Shown here piece after piece: positions 40,598 to 51,190 of a DNA stretch of 64,000 nucleotides (positions within the stretch are counted from its first letter, which is position 1; every line of letters begins with the position of its first letter). Under the pieces are notes generated by a model that had not been told where the DNA came from, made no database searches, and was given only the letters and a program-made list of their open reading frames with translations. The stretch covers positions 587,770 to 651,769 of the forward strand of contig FJOG01000020.1 in the NCBI GenBank assembly GCA_900073065.1, given 5' to 3'. The position numbers and the translations under genes are program-made. The stretch is from Phialocephala subalpina. Taxonomy: Eukaryota > Ascomycota > Leotiomycetes > Helotiales > Mollisiaceae.

Positions 40598-41297
40598 ATG
40601 GTTGAGCAGAAACCTCTGAGAATCGTGGTTGGCGGCGATGATGGTAAGTTTTCATGCTGATTGTTTACTATCCTCCCCTTTTCACTTCATCCGATCTCCT
40701 TCCCTTCCACCTCTCCCATTCCAATATCAGCATCTCTCTAATCAATCTCTCCAGCCGGTTACGACTACAAAACCATCCTAACCTCCGACCTAAAATCCAA
40801 TCCCCTCGTAGCCTCCGTTCACGACGTCGGCCCCCATTCCGCCTCTGACAAAACCGCATACCCCCATTTCGCCGTCGACGCCGCCAAACTAATCGCCTCA
40901 GGCGAAGCAGACCGTGCCCTCCTAATCTGCGGTACAGGCCTCGGGGTCGCTATATCAGCAAATAAAGTAACAGGAGTAAGGGCAGTGACGGCGCACGATA
41001 GTTTTTCGGTGGAGCGAGCGGTGTTGAGTAATGATGCCCAGGTGCTGTGTTTGGGACAGAGGGTTATTGGTCAGGAGTTGGCGAGGAGGCTGGTGAAGGA
41101 GTGGTTGGGGTATCGGTTTGATCCTGTGAGTTGATTTCTGTTTGGGGAATGGAGGAGGCCCGCTGGTGCGGGGGAGGGAAGGGAATAGGCGATGATGCTG
41201 TGGTGGATTGATGGGACGAAAGCTAATATCTGTTTTGCAGGAATCGAGTTCGGCACCGAAGGTTAAGGCTATTAATGATTATGACAAGGAGAACTAA
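40598..41297 (+). CDS. RpiB/LacAB-family isomerase, probable D-erythrulose-4-phosphate isomerase
   Basis: Three exons: 40598-40643, 40755-41125 and 41241-41297, giving 157 residues, the usual RpiB length. The N-terminal GGDDAGYDYK, the catalytic Cys in [37 protein letters not shown] and LCLGQRVIG are the RpiB signature. RpiB enzymes interconvert ribose-5-phosphate and ribulose-5-phosphate. In erythritol catabolism the RpiB homolog EryI (yeast Eyi2 type) instead converts D-erythrulose-4-phosphate to D-erythrose-4-phosphate. Divergent placement beside the TIM-like isomerase fits that role strongly. No kinase or dehydrogenase of the pathway is in the window, so the rest must be elsewhere. Third-base use shifts after about 40980 towards G-ending codons. 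Confidence 0.88.
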
Positions 41298-41618
41298 GAA
41301 GTTTACGAAGGAAGGGACATTGATCCACGAGGAATGTTGGGGATGAAGTGGTTGATGCATAATGAAGATGATGAGGAATAGAGCGATCATTTGGTGGACA
41401 GACATTTAGTCAAGAAAATCTACAATATTTGCATTGGTCTCTCTATCCATGCATCCTCTCTGTTGTTACAATAAGCTTTCTGCCTCATATGATATCAAAC
41501 CCAAGCTCTCACCAAACGCCACGCTCAAACCCCTATAACTCATTCCCAAACCAAGTCCAGATCAAGCCCAAAATGACCAAATCTGTACTATACCCCATCA
41601 TTACAATACATACAATCC
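41298..41618. other. Convergent spacer
   Basis: 3' ends of the RpiB-like and ABHD genes. Nothing else recognised. Confidence 0.35.
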
Positions 41619-43253
41619 CTAAAAACCCCCAAACCTTTTCGTATCCCGCTTAGTATCCTCCATCTCCCTCCTCATAACCTCATTAAACTGCTCCCACCCA
41701 TCCAAATACAGATGATGACCCGCCTTCTGAATAATAACCACCTTCGCACTCCCATTCTCCCTCTTCTTCTCCTCTTCACTCGCCCCCTTTAGCGTCCTCT
41801 CTTTCTCCTCTTTGAGTTTTTGTTCAGCGGCATAGCCGCCAGCGATGTCCATCCAGTCGTTCTCGCCGTACATCAATATTACGGGGAACCCTGTTTCTTT
41901 CGACAGAGAGGAAGTATTTTGGGAGAGAGAAGAGGAGGATGTTGATGAGGGCGCGAGTTTAGGTTGGGAGGTGGAAGGGGTGGAGGTAGAGGGGATGGGT
42001 TGTCGTCCTACGCCTTGGATTCTGCGAATGAGAGGGGAGCGAGCGAATGCGCCGGGAGCGAGGACGTATGCTAATGCGTATTCTCCACTTCCTCGTTGCC
42101 GGAAGAGAGAATATGCGTAATGGTGCAAGGCCTCAGATTCGTTCTCAGGTAGGTGAGAGAATCGTCTCGAAGTCCATCCAGAGACAAATCGAGGTCCTAG
42201 GGGTCCAGCCCAACGCACGATGCTAAAGGGTGAGATGTTGGCGTCCCAGAGGTAGGTGAGCCATTTTGGTAGTGGTCGGCGGGGAGCAGCTTCGTTGTTC
42301 TTCTTTTTGGCCTCAGCCTTGTCTTTTGCGTTGAAGAAGTTGTTTTGTCCGCTTGCGTTGGTGCCGTTTGCATTTGTTCGGTTCACGATATCGTCTTCTT
42401 GGTCTTGCGTGAATTCGTTGGCCATGGTTGAGTCTTCCGGTTCGGGCATGTCTGCTTGCATTGCGTATGGATCTTCTGGGATTCCGACAGGAGAAGCGAG
42501 GATTAGTTTGTTGAGATGGCCGGGGTATTTCAGGGCGTATGCTACTGCCATGTAGCCTCCCATGCTGTGGCCTAGGAGTGTGAACTTCTCGATTTTCTTG
42601 AGGATTCGCCATTCTTCTAGGGCGTCGATGAACCAGTTCTCGGCTTCGGTGATTTTGCCGGCTTGATCTTTGGCGTGGATTTTGAAGGGTGGTCTGCTGG
42701 ATCGTCCCATTCCTAGCATGTCCAGAGCGTATATCTTCCAGCCTCGTACTCGACTTAGTCCTTCGAAGTTCTTGTAGAAGAAACCGAGTCCGGCTCCGTA
42801 GCCGTGTAACATGACCAGGTTCTCTTCGACTTCCTCGCCATCTCTTTGTACTGAGAACTCGTTCAGAGCTCTGTTCTTCCCGCTCAACTTGACCAGATTC
42901 GAATGCCATGATCTTGGGCCGTGTGGGTCTGTAATGGATGTGGTTCGGACTGCAGCAGCTGCTTTCGACGGATCTGTGTTTATTGACATTGTCGATTGAG
43001 CCGCCGAGGCTGGAGCTGAGCCCGTCTGTGTATGCGTAGGAGGCTTCTGGAGATATGGAACGAAGGCCATAACATTGTGTTCCGCCACCGCTGGTGATAT
43101 GCTCGCCCACCACTGACTAATTCCCTCCTTGTAGCCCAGTGGAAAGTATCCAGCCTTCTTTGCAGCCTCATTATTCGCCTTCGCTCGTTGTGAAGCAAGC
43201 ATTGCCTGCTGGCTTCTGCCAGCCGAAGGATCTGAACTCGTAGAGGCAGACAT
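41619..43253 (-). CDS. Alpha/beta hydrolase, ABHD5/Cld1/Ict1 type
   Basis: Lipid-acting alpha/beta hydrolase of the CGI-58 group, whose yeast members (Cld1, Ict1) act on cardiolipin or lysophosphatidic acid at mitochondria and lipid surfaces. A 544-residue intronless model starts at ATG 43253. Motifs are ENLVMLHGYGAGLGFFYKN (oxyanion region), ALDMLGMGRSSRP, the nucleophile elbow LLGHSMGGYMAV, the acid region ILMYGENDWMD, and GHHLYLDGWEQF, which has the catalytic His and the HX4D acyltransferase signature. Two disordered inserts (around residues 280-330 and 400-450) lengthen it beyond human ABHD5 (349). The frame upstream stays open to 43391 and encodes an Arg/Ser/Leu-rich stretch like a mitochondrial presequence (LLLRSLPNDTFAGRTSLPHL), but has no ATG, so an upstream exon may exist. 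Confidence 0.92.
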   Translation of the reverse strand: MSASTSSDPSAGRSQQAMLASQRAKANNEAAKKAGYFPLGYKEGISQWWASISPAVAEHNVMAFVPYLQKPPTHTQTGSAPASAAQSTMSINTDPSKAAAAVRTTSITDPHGPRSWHSNLVKLSGKNRALNEFSVQRDGEEVEENLVMLHGYGAGLGFFYKNFEGLSRVRGWKIYALDMLGMGRSSRPPFKIHAKDQAGKITEAENWFIDALEEWRILKKIEKFTLLGHSMGGYMAVAYALKYPGHLNKLILASPVGIPEDPYAMQADMPEPEDSTMANEFTQDQEDDIVNRTNANGTNASGQNNFFNAKDKAEAKKKNNEAAPRRPLPKWLTYLWDANISPFSIVRWAGPLGPRFVSGWTSRRFSHLPENESEALHHYAYSLFRQRGSGEYALAYVLAPGAFARSPLIRRIQGVGRQPIPSTSTPSTSQPKLAPSSTSSSSLSQNTSSLSKETGFPVILMYGENDWMDIAGGYAAEQKLKEEKERTLKGASEEEKKRENGSAKVVIIQKAGHHLYLDGWEQFNEVMRREMEDTKRDTKRFGGF

Positions 43254-44168
43254 TGTGGAATAGGTAGGAGTATCGGTCCAGTTTCTGGTATTGGCGAATT
43301 GTCTTAGATGTGGCAAGGAGGTCCGCCCCGCGAAGGTATCGTTGGGAAGTGATCGCAACAATAGCGACGGCAGGCTAGGTGTTTGATACAACTTGAAAGA
43401 TGGGAAGGGAATGTCCCTCGAGTATCATGGGATGCAAGGCTTTATTTGTTTCGTGGACCTTCGGACTTAAGCTACCTGTAGCCTTATGTGCGCGTCAGGC
43501 CGTTGCTTTGTCCGGGCTCTGTTATACGGCAGATTGATGACGATGGTGTTTTGGCGGGATATTTTGGGAATTGTGTCCTCAAGGCACATCGGATGTTAGA
43601 ATTGGAATGAATCCGATCATTGGCAAGGAACGTATTCGCTATGTTGCAGTTCATATGCAGGAGAGAAGCTGGCTGTGTCTTTTTCTTCAAGGTGACACGA
43701 ATCGCAGCCCATCAATGTTCTTCAACATTTCGGAGAATCGGCCGAACAAAATGTCCATACAAGGGTGCCGTTCTGCAGGCTTCAACATCACGCATCACGC
43801 ACCCGGCAATCCCGTTTGGCTGGTTCCTGAATTATTAATTAGTGTATTCAGATACGTGTGTACTATTTTATTTACTGGAAATGGTTCGAATGCCCACCGC
43901 GAAGCTGTATTGTAGAATTGTAAATGTCGCTGCATGCATCATGACGATGTGAGGTCTCATCGTGTGGCTTGCCGATTGTCAGCGGACAACAAACAAATCC
44001 AAGAACCGTGCATGTGAGCTCAACAAACACACCTCAGTAAAATCGAGAGCAACCTCTCCGGCCTGGAAATACAGCTACAAACAGCAGAGCCTATTCGATG
44101 TCGTAACATGCGAGCATTCCAATCAGCCATGATATCCCAATAGCACGAGCCCGCAAAACTCGATCGCA
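43254..44168. promoter_or_regulatory. Divergent intergenic region, ABHD / SPO7
   Basis: 915 bp. The part next to the ABHD gene is open upstream and may hold its first exon. The rest shows no gene; open frames at 43571-43915 overlap in two frames and are not convincing. Confidence 0.4.
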
Positions 44169-45491
44169 ATGTCGAATCTGGATCAGCTCGTGAAGGGCGC
44201 GCCTCCTCCTGGCAGCCAGTATTCAATACCCTCGACAAGTCCTATCATCTCTACCGAAAATACATCCTCTCTGCCAGACCCGTTGGCCTCTCTACCGTCC
44301 TCTCCTCCCCAGATCTATCTCAATCTGCTCATCCTCGAAGCATCACTCCGAGCGCAATGGCTCCAATTACGAACAAGACGGCGACAGCATACCTTCTTCC
44401 TGACGTTACTTGGGCTTTGGACCCTTTACTTTGGCTATGCGCTCTTTCTTGCGCCAAGAGAAGATGGTAGTGGGATTGGAGGATCCGTCTATTGGGCATT
44501 TGAGGTCGGAGAGAAAGTGTGCTTCATGGGTGGGATAGTGACCGGGATATTGATTTGGGGAACTGGGCAATGGGAAAGGGGTATTCGATGGCCACGTCGG
44601 TGGGTTTATAACACGAACAGAGGTCTCAGAGGATTCAATTGCAAGATTGTTGTCATCAAGCAGGCATGGTGGAGAGAATTGCTGTCTACGATATCGTTTC
44701 TGTTTTCCTATGGGCTTTTCTCCAGCAACACGGGAACTTCATACCGATACGTGGATCAGACACTTTTGAAGGAGTCGGAGAAGGCTCAGCCTACCGGAGG
44801 ACATCATGCGCTGCCGAACATACAGGAGGACGATGATATTGCTGGTTATGAGGAGGATCTGGCACCTGGTGGAGATTACATCAAGCTCTTGCTACTGCCG
44901 AAACCTTTCTCTCCCGGATTCAGAGAGAATTGGGACACATATCGCATAGAATATTGGGAGAAGGAGAACGAGCGTCGTTCCATTTTGAGAAAGAAGCTCA
45001 AAGAGAGGGAGAGGAAGCTTGCCAAGGAGCAAGGAGGCTGGTTATGGTGGACAGGTTTCCGAGGCTGGAATAAAGGGAAGACTCCAGATGTTGAGAAGAG
45101 TCACCACGTCTCACACAAGCATCCAACTCATGAAAAGGACCCAAAGCGCACGCGAAGTGGAAGTGTAAGGTCTGGGTCACATTCTCGAAATTCTTCTCGG
45201 AGCTCGACGCCAGCTACTGAGTTGGAGGAAGGTACTATTGGGCACGTTCGTCGAGGAAGCTCAAGTGCATCTGATCGGAGGAGGAGGAAGACAACTACGG
45301 CAGGGAGTAGAGTTCAGAAGCTTACTCCTGGTTCTCGATCTGCAACTCCAGAGGTTCCGTCTCCGTTAGTCAGAGAGAACAGCTTCACGAGCGTTTCCTC
45401 TTTGGACAGCGAGCGAGCTTCTACTCCCGCAGCTGAGCCCTCTAAGCCTTCAACTCGAGCTAGCACTGCCAGAGCAGCAAAGCAGACTTAG
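44169..45491 (+). CDS. SPO7: Spo7, regulatory subunit of the Nem1-Spo7 lipin phosphatase
   Basis: Integral ER/nuclear-envelope protein that partners the phosphatase Nem1. The complex dephosphorylates lipin Pah1 and so controls nuclear membrane growth and triacylglycerol synthesis. An intronless model gives 440 residues from ATG 44169. The Spo7 core is at residues about 45-250: PQIYLNLLILEASLRAQWLQLR, span 1 HTFFLTLLGLWTLYFGYALFL, span 2 EKVCFMGGIVTGILIW, then RWVYNTNRGLRGFNCKIVVI and the LLLLPKPFSPGFRENWDTYR block. The C-terminal 160 residues are basic, then Ser/Thr-rich and disordered, an extension common in filamentous fungi. The DUF-like core makes the assignment firm. Confidence 0.93.
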   Translation: MSNLDQLVKGAPPPGSQYSIPSTSPIISTENTSSLPDPLASLPSSPPQIYLNLLILEASLRAQWLQLRTRRRQHTFFLTLLGLWTLYFGYALFLAPREDGSGIGGSVYWAFEVGEKVCFMGGIVTGILIWGTGQWERGIRWPRRWVYNTNRGLRGFNCKIVVIKQAWWRELLSTISFLFSYGLFSSNTGTSYRYVDQTLLKESEKAQPTGGHHALPNIQEDDDIAGYEEDLAPGGDYIKLLLLPKPFSPGFRENWDTYRIEYWEKENERRSILRKKLKERERKLAKEQGGWLWWTGFRGWNKGKTPDVEKSHHVSHKHPTHEKDPKRTRSGSVRSGSHSRNSSRSSTPATELEEGTIGHVRRGSSSASDRRRRKTTTAGSRVQKLTPGSRSATPEVPSPLVRENSFTSVSSLDSERASTPAAEPSKPSTRASTARAAKQT

Positions 45492-45835
45492 ATAGTAATG
45501 TATTCGTTTTCAGAGCAGATTGATTCACCTTTTTATATCTGGCCCCACCGTTTCGGACTAGCCGCTTCCGGTCAAGTGCGTCGTGCCTAAACGCGATTCT
45601 TGAGAACGTTCACGACCTTGCGCTTCAAAGGACTCGCCGTCTTCAAAGAACAAATGATTCTTCGCTTCCCTTCGAGTACCACCTTCCAGCCGCCAGCTTT
45701 GCTTGAGCTTGGTCTGTGCCTGATATCTTCATCATCTCCGTGAAACCGAGAAGCCTCAGTCTCAATCGCAATCGCCCAAACTCGATATCAGATACCTCGA
45801 ATTCGGGCTTGTATTCGCACTTCGACAGTACAACA
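45492..45835. promoter_or_regulatory. Spacer upstream of the STYX-like gene
   Basis: 344 bp between tandem genes on the same strand; contains the 5' UTR of the next gene. Nothing specific recognised. Confidence 0.35.
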
Positions 45836-46927
45836 ATGTCGGGACAAACTCGCGTCATGCAGGCAGATATCCGTAGTATCCAGCAGCCTGCGCCATCAAG
45901 CGTCTCCTTCCCAAATGGAGCCTATGGGAACATCTTGAATCGAGACAAGACACCGGTCACTTCATCTGCTATCAATGGAGCCCAGACAAATGGCGAATAC
46001 ACATTTCGAGTATGTCACCCCCTTGACATACTCTGTTGAAATATGGCGCTGACAGTCTCGCAGGCACCTTCTCCGCCTCATATTCACATCCCCCAAACGA
46101 ACGATGACCACCACTTTGTCCTGAACGGTGCAGGCAATACCGGATACTCCGACGAGGATGAAGCCATTCTAGCCCGAGCCACAGCAGCACAAGCTAGTAT
46201 GGTTACCACGAAAGACTGGAAGTACGAGTGGCGCCGGAAATCACAACCAATCCTTACTTTCCTCCATCTAGGTCCTTCATCGAGCGCGCGCGATCTCGAG
46301 ACTTTGAGAGCAGAAGGCATCACACTGTTGCTTGTTATCCGGAACACAATGACGGCCCAAGCAAGCTTATTGAGCGGTGATAAGGTGGCTAGACAACTGG
46401 GTATCCAGTCCGCGGCCGTCGATGTAGCAGGCAACCAAGAGCTGATCGCAGCTTTCCCTCGAGCCACCAAGATCATAAACGACCACCTCATTGCGGCCTA
46501 CAGAGCCCTTGCGCACCTAGATGATTCTCAAAACGGACGGACTACATGGGGCAAGATCTTGGTATTCTGCGAGTCGGGTAACGAACGATCTGCAGCTGTT
46601 ATTACAGCCTACTTGATGCAGATGTTCGACCTGGATATGGTGTCTGCAATTCAATATGTCCAATCGCAACGATTCTGTGTGGCTTTTGACGATGGTTTGA
46701 AGAACCTCCTTCAGGCCTATGACGATATCCTCGGTGCTAAGAGAAGTGTGTCGCGCGCAAGCTCCGCAGCACCACCGCAGCCAGTTGCTCCGGCCGGGAA
46801 GAGACGGCGAGATGATGTCGACAACGATGATGAGGATATGGACATGGGAGATATGAACACCACTCACAAAGATGACGTGGCACGATTCTCAGGCCGAAGT
46901 GCCTTCGCACCTTTCCTCGACGTCTAA
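45836..46927 (+). CDS. Dual-specificity phosphatase-like protein, STYX-like
   Basis: Cys-based phosphatase fold of the STYX group. Exons 45836-46009 and 46064-46927 give 345 residues; intron 46010-46063 starts GTATGT and ends CGCAG. The signature region reads ILVFCESGNERSAAVITAYLM at about residues 224-244. The catalytic Cys (about 227) and the Arg (about 233) of C-x5-R are present, but the residue before Cys, normally His, is Phe. That His lowers the Cys pKa, so activity may be weak or the protein may be a phosphate-binding adaptor. The N-terminal half has ILTFLHLGPSSSARD and GITLLLVIRNT, standard core strands. The acidic tail DVDNDDEDMDMGDM follows a basic GKRRRD stretch that could be a nuclear signal. 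Confidence 0.85.
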
Positions 46928-47214
46928 ACAGTTGTATAGCATGATATCTCGGCGTTAATATATGGGAGGATGGCTGGCAACATGCATGGCGTTAAGGAGC
47001 CACGTACAGGTTGATTTGCATTGCTCATTTGAGCTGGCGTTATTAAATACCCTATGCTGTGTGTGGGCAGGAGTTTCGTGTTGAGAACTTGAGGGGCCTA
47101 CGTGCACTTGGTAGATAGGGAGAGAGAATCAGAGAAATATACAGTCAGAAAGCAAGTATGGATTTTAATGTTTTTATCTTTGATCATCAAGGTTTGGGAT
47201 TGTTTGATGTCGGG

Positions 47215-47899
47215 TTACCATCCCGTAACGCCTGCCTTGAGCTGAGGGGCAAGTGCTTGATCACAACAGCTATTGAAACATGGAATTCTGTTTTGGATGC
47301 CACGCTCAAATGCAAACATCCCAGGAGCGCAAGAGCTGTTTTCGATGTCCGGGAGCTTTGAGGACATTGTGCGTGCCATCTTGTTCGAGCTTGAAGATGG
47401 CTCCTGTCGTTGACTGAGTCGCTCCTGCTGTGCGCGGGCTTTACCTGCTCTTTCCTCTTCGGTTGCTTTCTTGGCCGTGAATTGTAATCCCAAGCATATG
47501 GAGCTAAATCTCGCGAAATAAGTGAGAGACTCAGAGATGATTTCTTTCCTGTGCTCCTGTTTCAACTCGTTGCCGGTTTCTTGAATTTCTGATGTGAAGG
47601 TCTATGATGCAGTAAGTGCCTTCAAATAAAATGTCCCTTTATTCAAACAAAATTTGATAGAGTCTTTTCCGACCTGAATTATGGTTATCTTCAAATATCT
47701 TGACTCTTGAGCACCATTTCGTTGTTCGGTGGTCGTTCTTCTTATACACCAACCGAGATAAATCCTCTTTACGACGAAGAGTCCCGGAACTATGGACAAG
47801 CTCAGGCATATACTGGAATTTCCAATCTGGAAGAACGCTCTTCTCGGACCTACCGTAGATCGCCAAGTCATTGCGCACTGAACTGGCGAAAGTAGTCAT
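47215..47899 (-). CDS. Hypothetical protein, two exons
   Basis: I do not recognise this gene. Exon 1 47899-47750 encodes MTTFASSVRNDLAIYGRSEK and a charged continuation ending RKEDLSRL. An intron 47749-47602 (GTGTAT to CATAG) joins in phase to exon 2 47601-47215, giving 178 residues. Exon 2 has an amphipathic helical stretch (EIQETGNELKQEHRKEIISE) and an Ala/Glu/Arg-rich coiled region (KKATEEERAGKARAQQERLS), followed by a low-complexity tail. The helices suggest a coiled-coil partner protein, possibly like small kinetochore or DASH subunits, but that is speculation. The donor GTGTAT is weak and the first part of the intron also stays open, so the join is uncertain. Confidence 0.4.
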
Positions 47900-49025
47900 C
47901 GCATGAACTACGCGCCCTGTTCCTCACCCCATAGTCTTGCACAAACAACAAAGCCTGGGAAGGCCACAAGTATCTCCTCCACATACACCTTATCAATCTC
48001 CATCTCAATTGCCGTATGTATCATGGACAATCACAACAGTCATTTAGGCGGCTTCTCGCTTATCTCTATTTCCACCTGTCGAACACACGTTCCAATCTAA
48101 AGCTCAACCTCAATCTAAACACACAATCAACTCAACTGCAGTCTCTCATGGGTATCTATAAGCGGAAAGGGCTCATCACCGGCAGATGCATTCAATTCGC
48201 ACGCTACTATCCCATGCCCCTGATCATCCCTCTTACCACGGACCATCATAGCCAGCTGCAACTTTTGCTTAGTGTCAGTTGTTGGCACCTCTGCGAATGC
48301 GGATTGGCATATCGTTCCTTCAAATTCGGAAATAGGGCACCGAGAATTGATATGACAGCTCACTATTGTATCTCATACGGAAACTTCACAGCTCTCATAC
48401 TCATGTCATTTATGAATACTTATTCCAAAGGCACTACAACCACTTCTTCCTTAATCACATCAATTTCACTAAGTGCAAAGGACATTCGCAATAGTATATC
48501 GAATTCAATATGAATCTCTAATCGTGTAGCTGTCTGTTGAAGGAAAAGGCGCAATCGCTAAGGAACTTTAATGTGATTACCGAAAAATTGAATAAGCAAA
48601 TTTTAGAGAGAGGGGATTATTTCTTTACGTCATTCGCTTGGGTCATCGCTTCTTAAAGATTATAGAAAGATGTCTAAAATTCTGCGCGATTAACGTATAG
48701 GCGAGTTGCGCTCGAGAATTATCCTTCCCAATAGTTTGAGAAATCTTGCAGCTGCTGGGGACATATATATCTCCCTTTGTGGTTTTGAAGGGTGTAAATG
48801 GAGTTGATTCTTCTAAATCTACGTGACAAAGAAAACGTGCTGTCACGTGCTGGATATTACATCTTCCCCTATTTCTCTTCCTATCCACAACAGCTCTCTT
48901 CCCCAAAGCCTCCTTCTCATCCGACACCATCAAGCCTTCAACAACCTCGACCACGCCCTACCACAACCAACACATTCCAAGCTCAATCTCAATAGCAACT
49001 ACGTACAATTGTAACAGCAACTACC
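47900..49025. other. Intergenic 1.1 kb
   Basis: C- and T-rich on the plus strand, with several short overlapping open frames (48016-48513, 48798-49014) that show no consistent coding signal. No gene, RNA or repeat supported. Confidence 0.35.
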
Positions 49026-49387
49026 ATGTCTTCACTTTACGAACTTCGAGGTCGCAAGAACGGTGCTAACTTTGGCGATGTTCCTGGTCTGGCCGGACAA
49101 CCAGCAACTGCGACTCCTGTGCCTACCTCCGTCTCCGCCGATGTCCCTCTAATCAAGAAGAAGTCAATCGCCTTCGCCGACCCGCTCGAAGTCCCAGGTT
49201 ACGCTAGAACACCAGCTGATTATCCCGCTCCCGCGTCTCCTATGCCCCCTCCAATGCCCCCGGTCTGGCTGAACAATTGCAAGCTTTGGTATCCGATCTG
49301 GCGATGACTTTGCGGAGATTGACCATGCCCCAGGCCCGGCTGGACAATTTGAAGTATCAGACCTACGAACCTCTATCACCTCATTGA
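49026..49387 (+). pseudogene. Small gene with a frameshift in a C-run
   Basis: ATG 49026 opens MSSLYELRGRKNGANFGDVP and continues through KKKSIAFADPLEVPGYARTP and a Pro-rich stretch. At the five-C run 49257-49261 the frame gives PPVWLNNC and stops at 49305-49307. In the next frame, however, the sequence continues as a clean helical segment (GLAEQLQALVSDLAMTLRRL, then PQARLDNLKYQTYEPLSPH) with a TGA at 49385-49387. One extra C would join both halves into a protein of 120 residues. This is either a true inactivating 1-bp deletion or a homopolymer sequencing error. The family is not recognised. A function in DNA or cytoskeletal assembly cannot be inferred. Confidence 0.6.
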
Positions 49388-49867
49388 CAAAGCGGTGCAT
49401 TGAAAGTTGAATTAGTGAAACCCTTGTTTTTTTATTTCTGAATATCCCACAATCTCTGGAAGATTCAAAAGAGCCTTCCCATACATGAATTGTGGTAACC
49501 TGGTCTCAGTTATAATGCCCAGAAAAATAGGATGTCCACGAAACATTTTGACTTGGTGAAATTTGGAGGACTTGAACCTTTTTCCGATTTCCGAATGTCC
49601 AGAATCTCTGGAAGATTCAAAAGAGCCCTCCATACACGAATTTTCGCAACCTGATTTTAATTATCAGGGCAACATAGATTTCCAGACCCAAACTGGTGTA
49701 AAGTATGAATAGCTAAGCGAGCCCCTTACACACCTGAGCCGAGGCGTCTTAATGCCTCAGGCCATACTACGGGAGGATAAGCTATCATCACGTTCCTGCC
49801 TGTTTCGATCTCCAAGCTCATTGATCCTCACAACCACGAACACAGCTCTGCTTCCTTTCTTGTCACA
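49388..49867. repeat. Intergenic with imperfect direct repeat, period about 151 bp
   Basis: The block AATCTCTGGAAGATTCAAAA is at about 49449 and again at about 49600. Both are preceded by a TTTC(T/C)GAAT(A/G)TCC stretch and followed by GAGCC(C)T..CCATACA(T/C)GAATT. Similarity extends for roughly 90 bp. The rest (49690-49867) is the upstream region of END3. Confidence 0.65.
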
Positions 49868-51190
49868 ATGTCAAACAAGCGGATAGAACAAAGCGAAATC
49901 GAAAAGTATTGGGAGATCTTTGCATCGCTTTCGAATGGGGGCACACATCTCACAGGTTCTCAAGCCGCTCCGGTCTTGAAGAACAGCCAGCTGCGCGACG
50001 ATCAACTGGAGCGAATATGGGATCTAGCAGATGTAGACAACGATGGAAACCTGGATTTCGAAGAGTTCTGCGTCGCTATGCGCTTGATCTTTGATTTGGT
50101 CAATGGAGTACGTCAAGGGAATGGTTTCCGAAGCTTGGATGTCATGTTGACCTACGGCTGTGCAGGAATACGCAGACGTCCCACCACAGCTACCAGATTG
50201 GCTCGTCCCCGAATCAAAAGCACATCTTGTGCAGGCAAATCGGGCGTTGACAGGTAGACAAGTCCAGTTCGAGCGCATCGAAGATGACGATGATTCCCCG
50301 GGGTTGAAGGATGGATTCGACTGGTACATGAGTCCGTCAGACAAATCAAAATACGAAGAGATCTACTCTGCCAATCGAGATGGCCGAGGAGAAATTACTT
50401 GTAAGTCTACAACCAGCTTGTGTATGAGCCATGTGCTAACTCTTCTCCAGTCGAATCCCTAGATTCCCTGTATTCCTCCCTCGATGTTCCGGATACCGAC
50501 GTTCGATCGGCATGGAACCTCATAAACCCCTCTGCTTCCTCCGCGATCTCCAAAGATGCTACACTTGCGTTCCTACATATCCTCAATAACCGTCATGAAG
50601 GCTACCGTATACCGAGAACAGTACCGCCTTCCTTGCGAGCTAGTTTCGAGCGCAACCAAATCGACTATCAAATCGACAATCAGCGAACGTCTTCACCGGC
50701 TCAACGATGGGGTGCTACGGGTGGTGAGGAGACAAGCACGGGGCGAAAAGCAAAATTCGGTGACACATATTTGAGCCGGATGGGCATGGGAGGCAAGTCT
50801 AGCTATCGACCAGCTGGGACTGATTTCTCCACAACCAAGACGACCGAGGACTGGGAGGAGGTAAGGCTCAAAAAGCAACTCTCTGAGCTGGAAGCAAAGA
50901 TAGAAAAGGTGGAGGCGGCGTCGGCGAGTCGGTCTGGTGGAAAACGAGACACCAAACCCGCGCTTGTGAAGAGAGAATTAGAGCAGCTTCTAGATTACAA
51001 ACGTCGAGAACTACGAGATCTGGAGTCTGGGGAAGGGAAGAGCAAAGTAGGAGCAAGCTTGAAGGGAGTCGCAGATGAGATAGCTACGGTGAAGGAGCAG
51101 GTCGACGGATTAGAGGCTCATTTGAGGTCTCGACAGCAGGTGCTAGCAGAGTTGCAGCAGGAGATTGAGAACGAAAAGTCTGGCAGATAG
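49868..51190 (+). CDS. END3: End3, actin-cytoskeleton regulatory complex subunit
   Basis: EH-domain protein of the Pan1-Sla1-End3 coat complex that drives clathrin-mediated endocytosis at cortical actin patches. Three exons: 49868-50107, 50166-50400 and 50451-51190, giving 404 residues, the usual size. The first EH domain (residues 1-95) includes a complete EF-hand loop [13 protein letters not shown] and WDLADVD. The second EH-like domain covers [21 protein letters not shown] and [19 protein letters not shown]. The conserved linker [17 protein letters not shown] and the C-terminal coiled coil ([18 protein letters not shown], then [24 protein letters not shown] helices) are typical of fungal End3. 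Introns carry GTACGT/GTAAGT donors, and GTGCTAAC is a clear branch point in the second. Confidence 0.95.
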
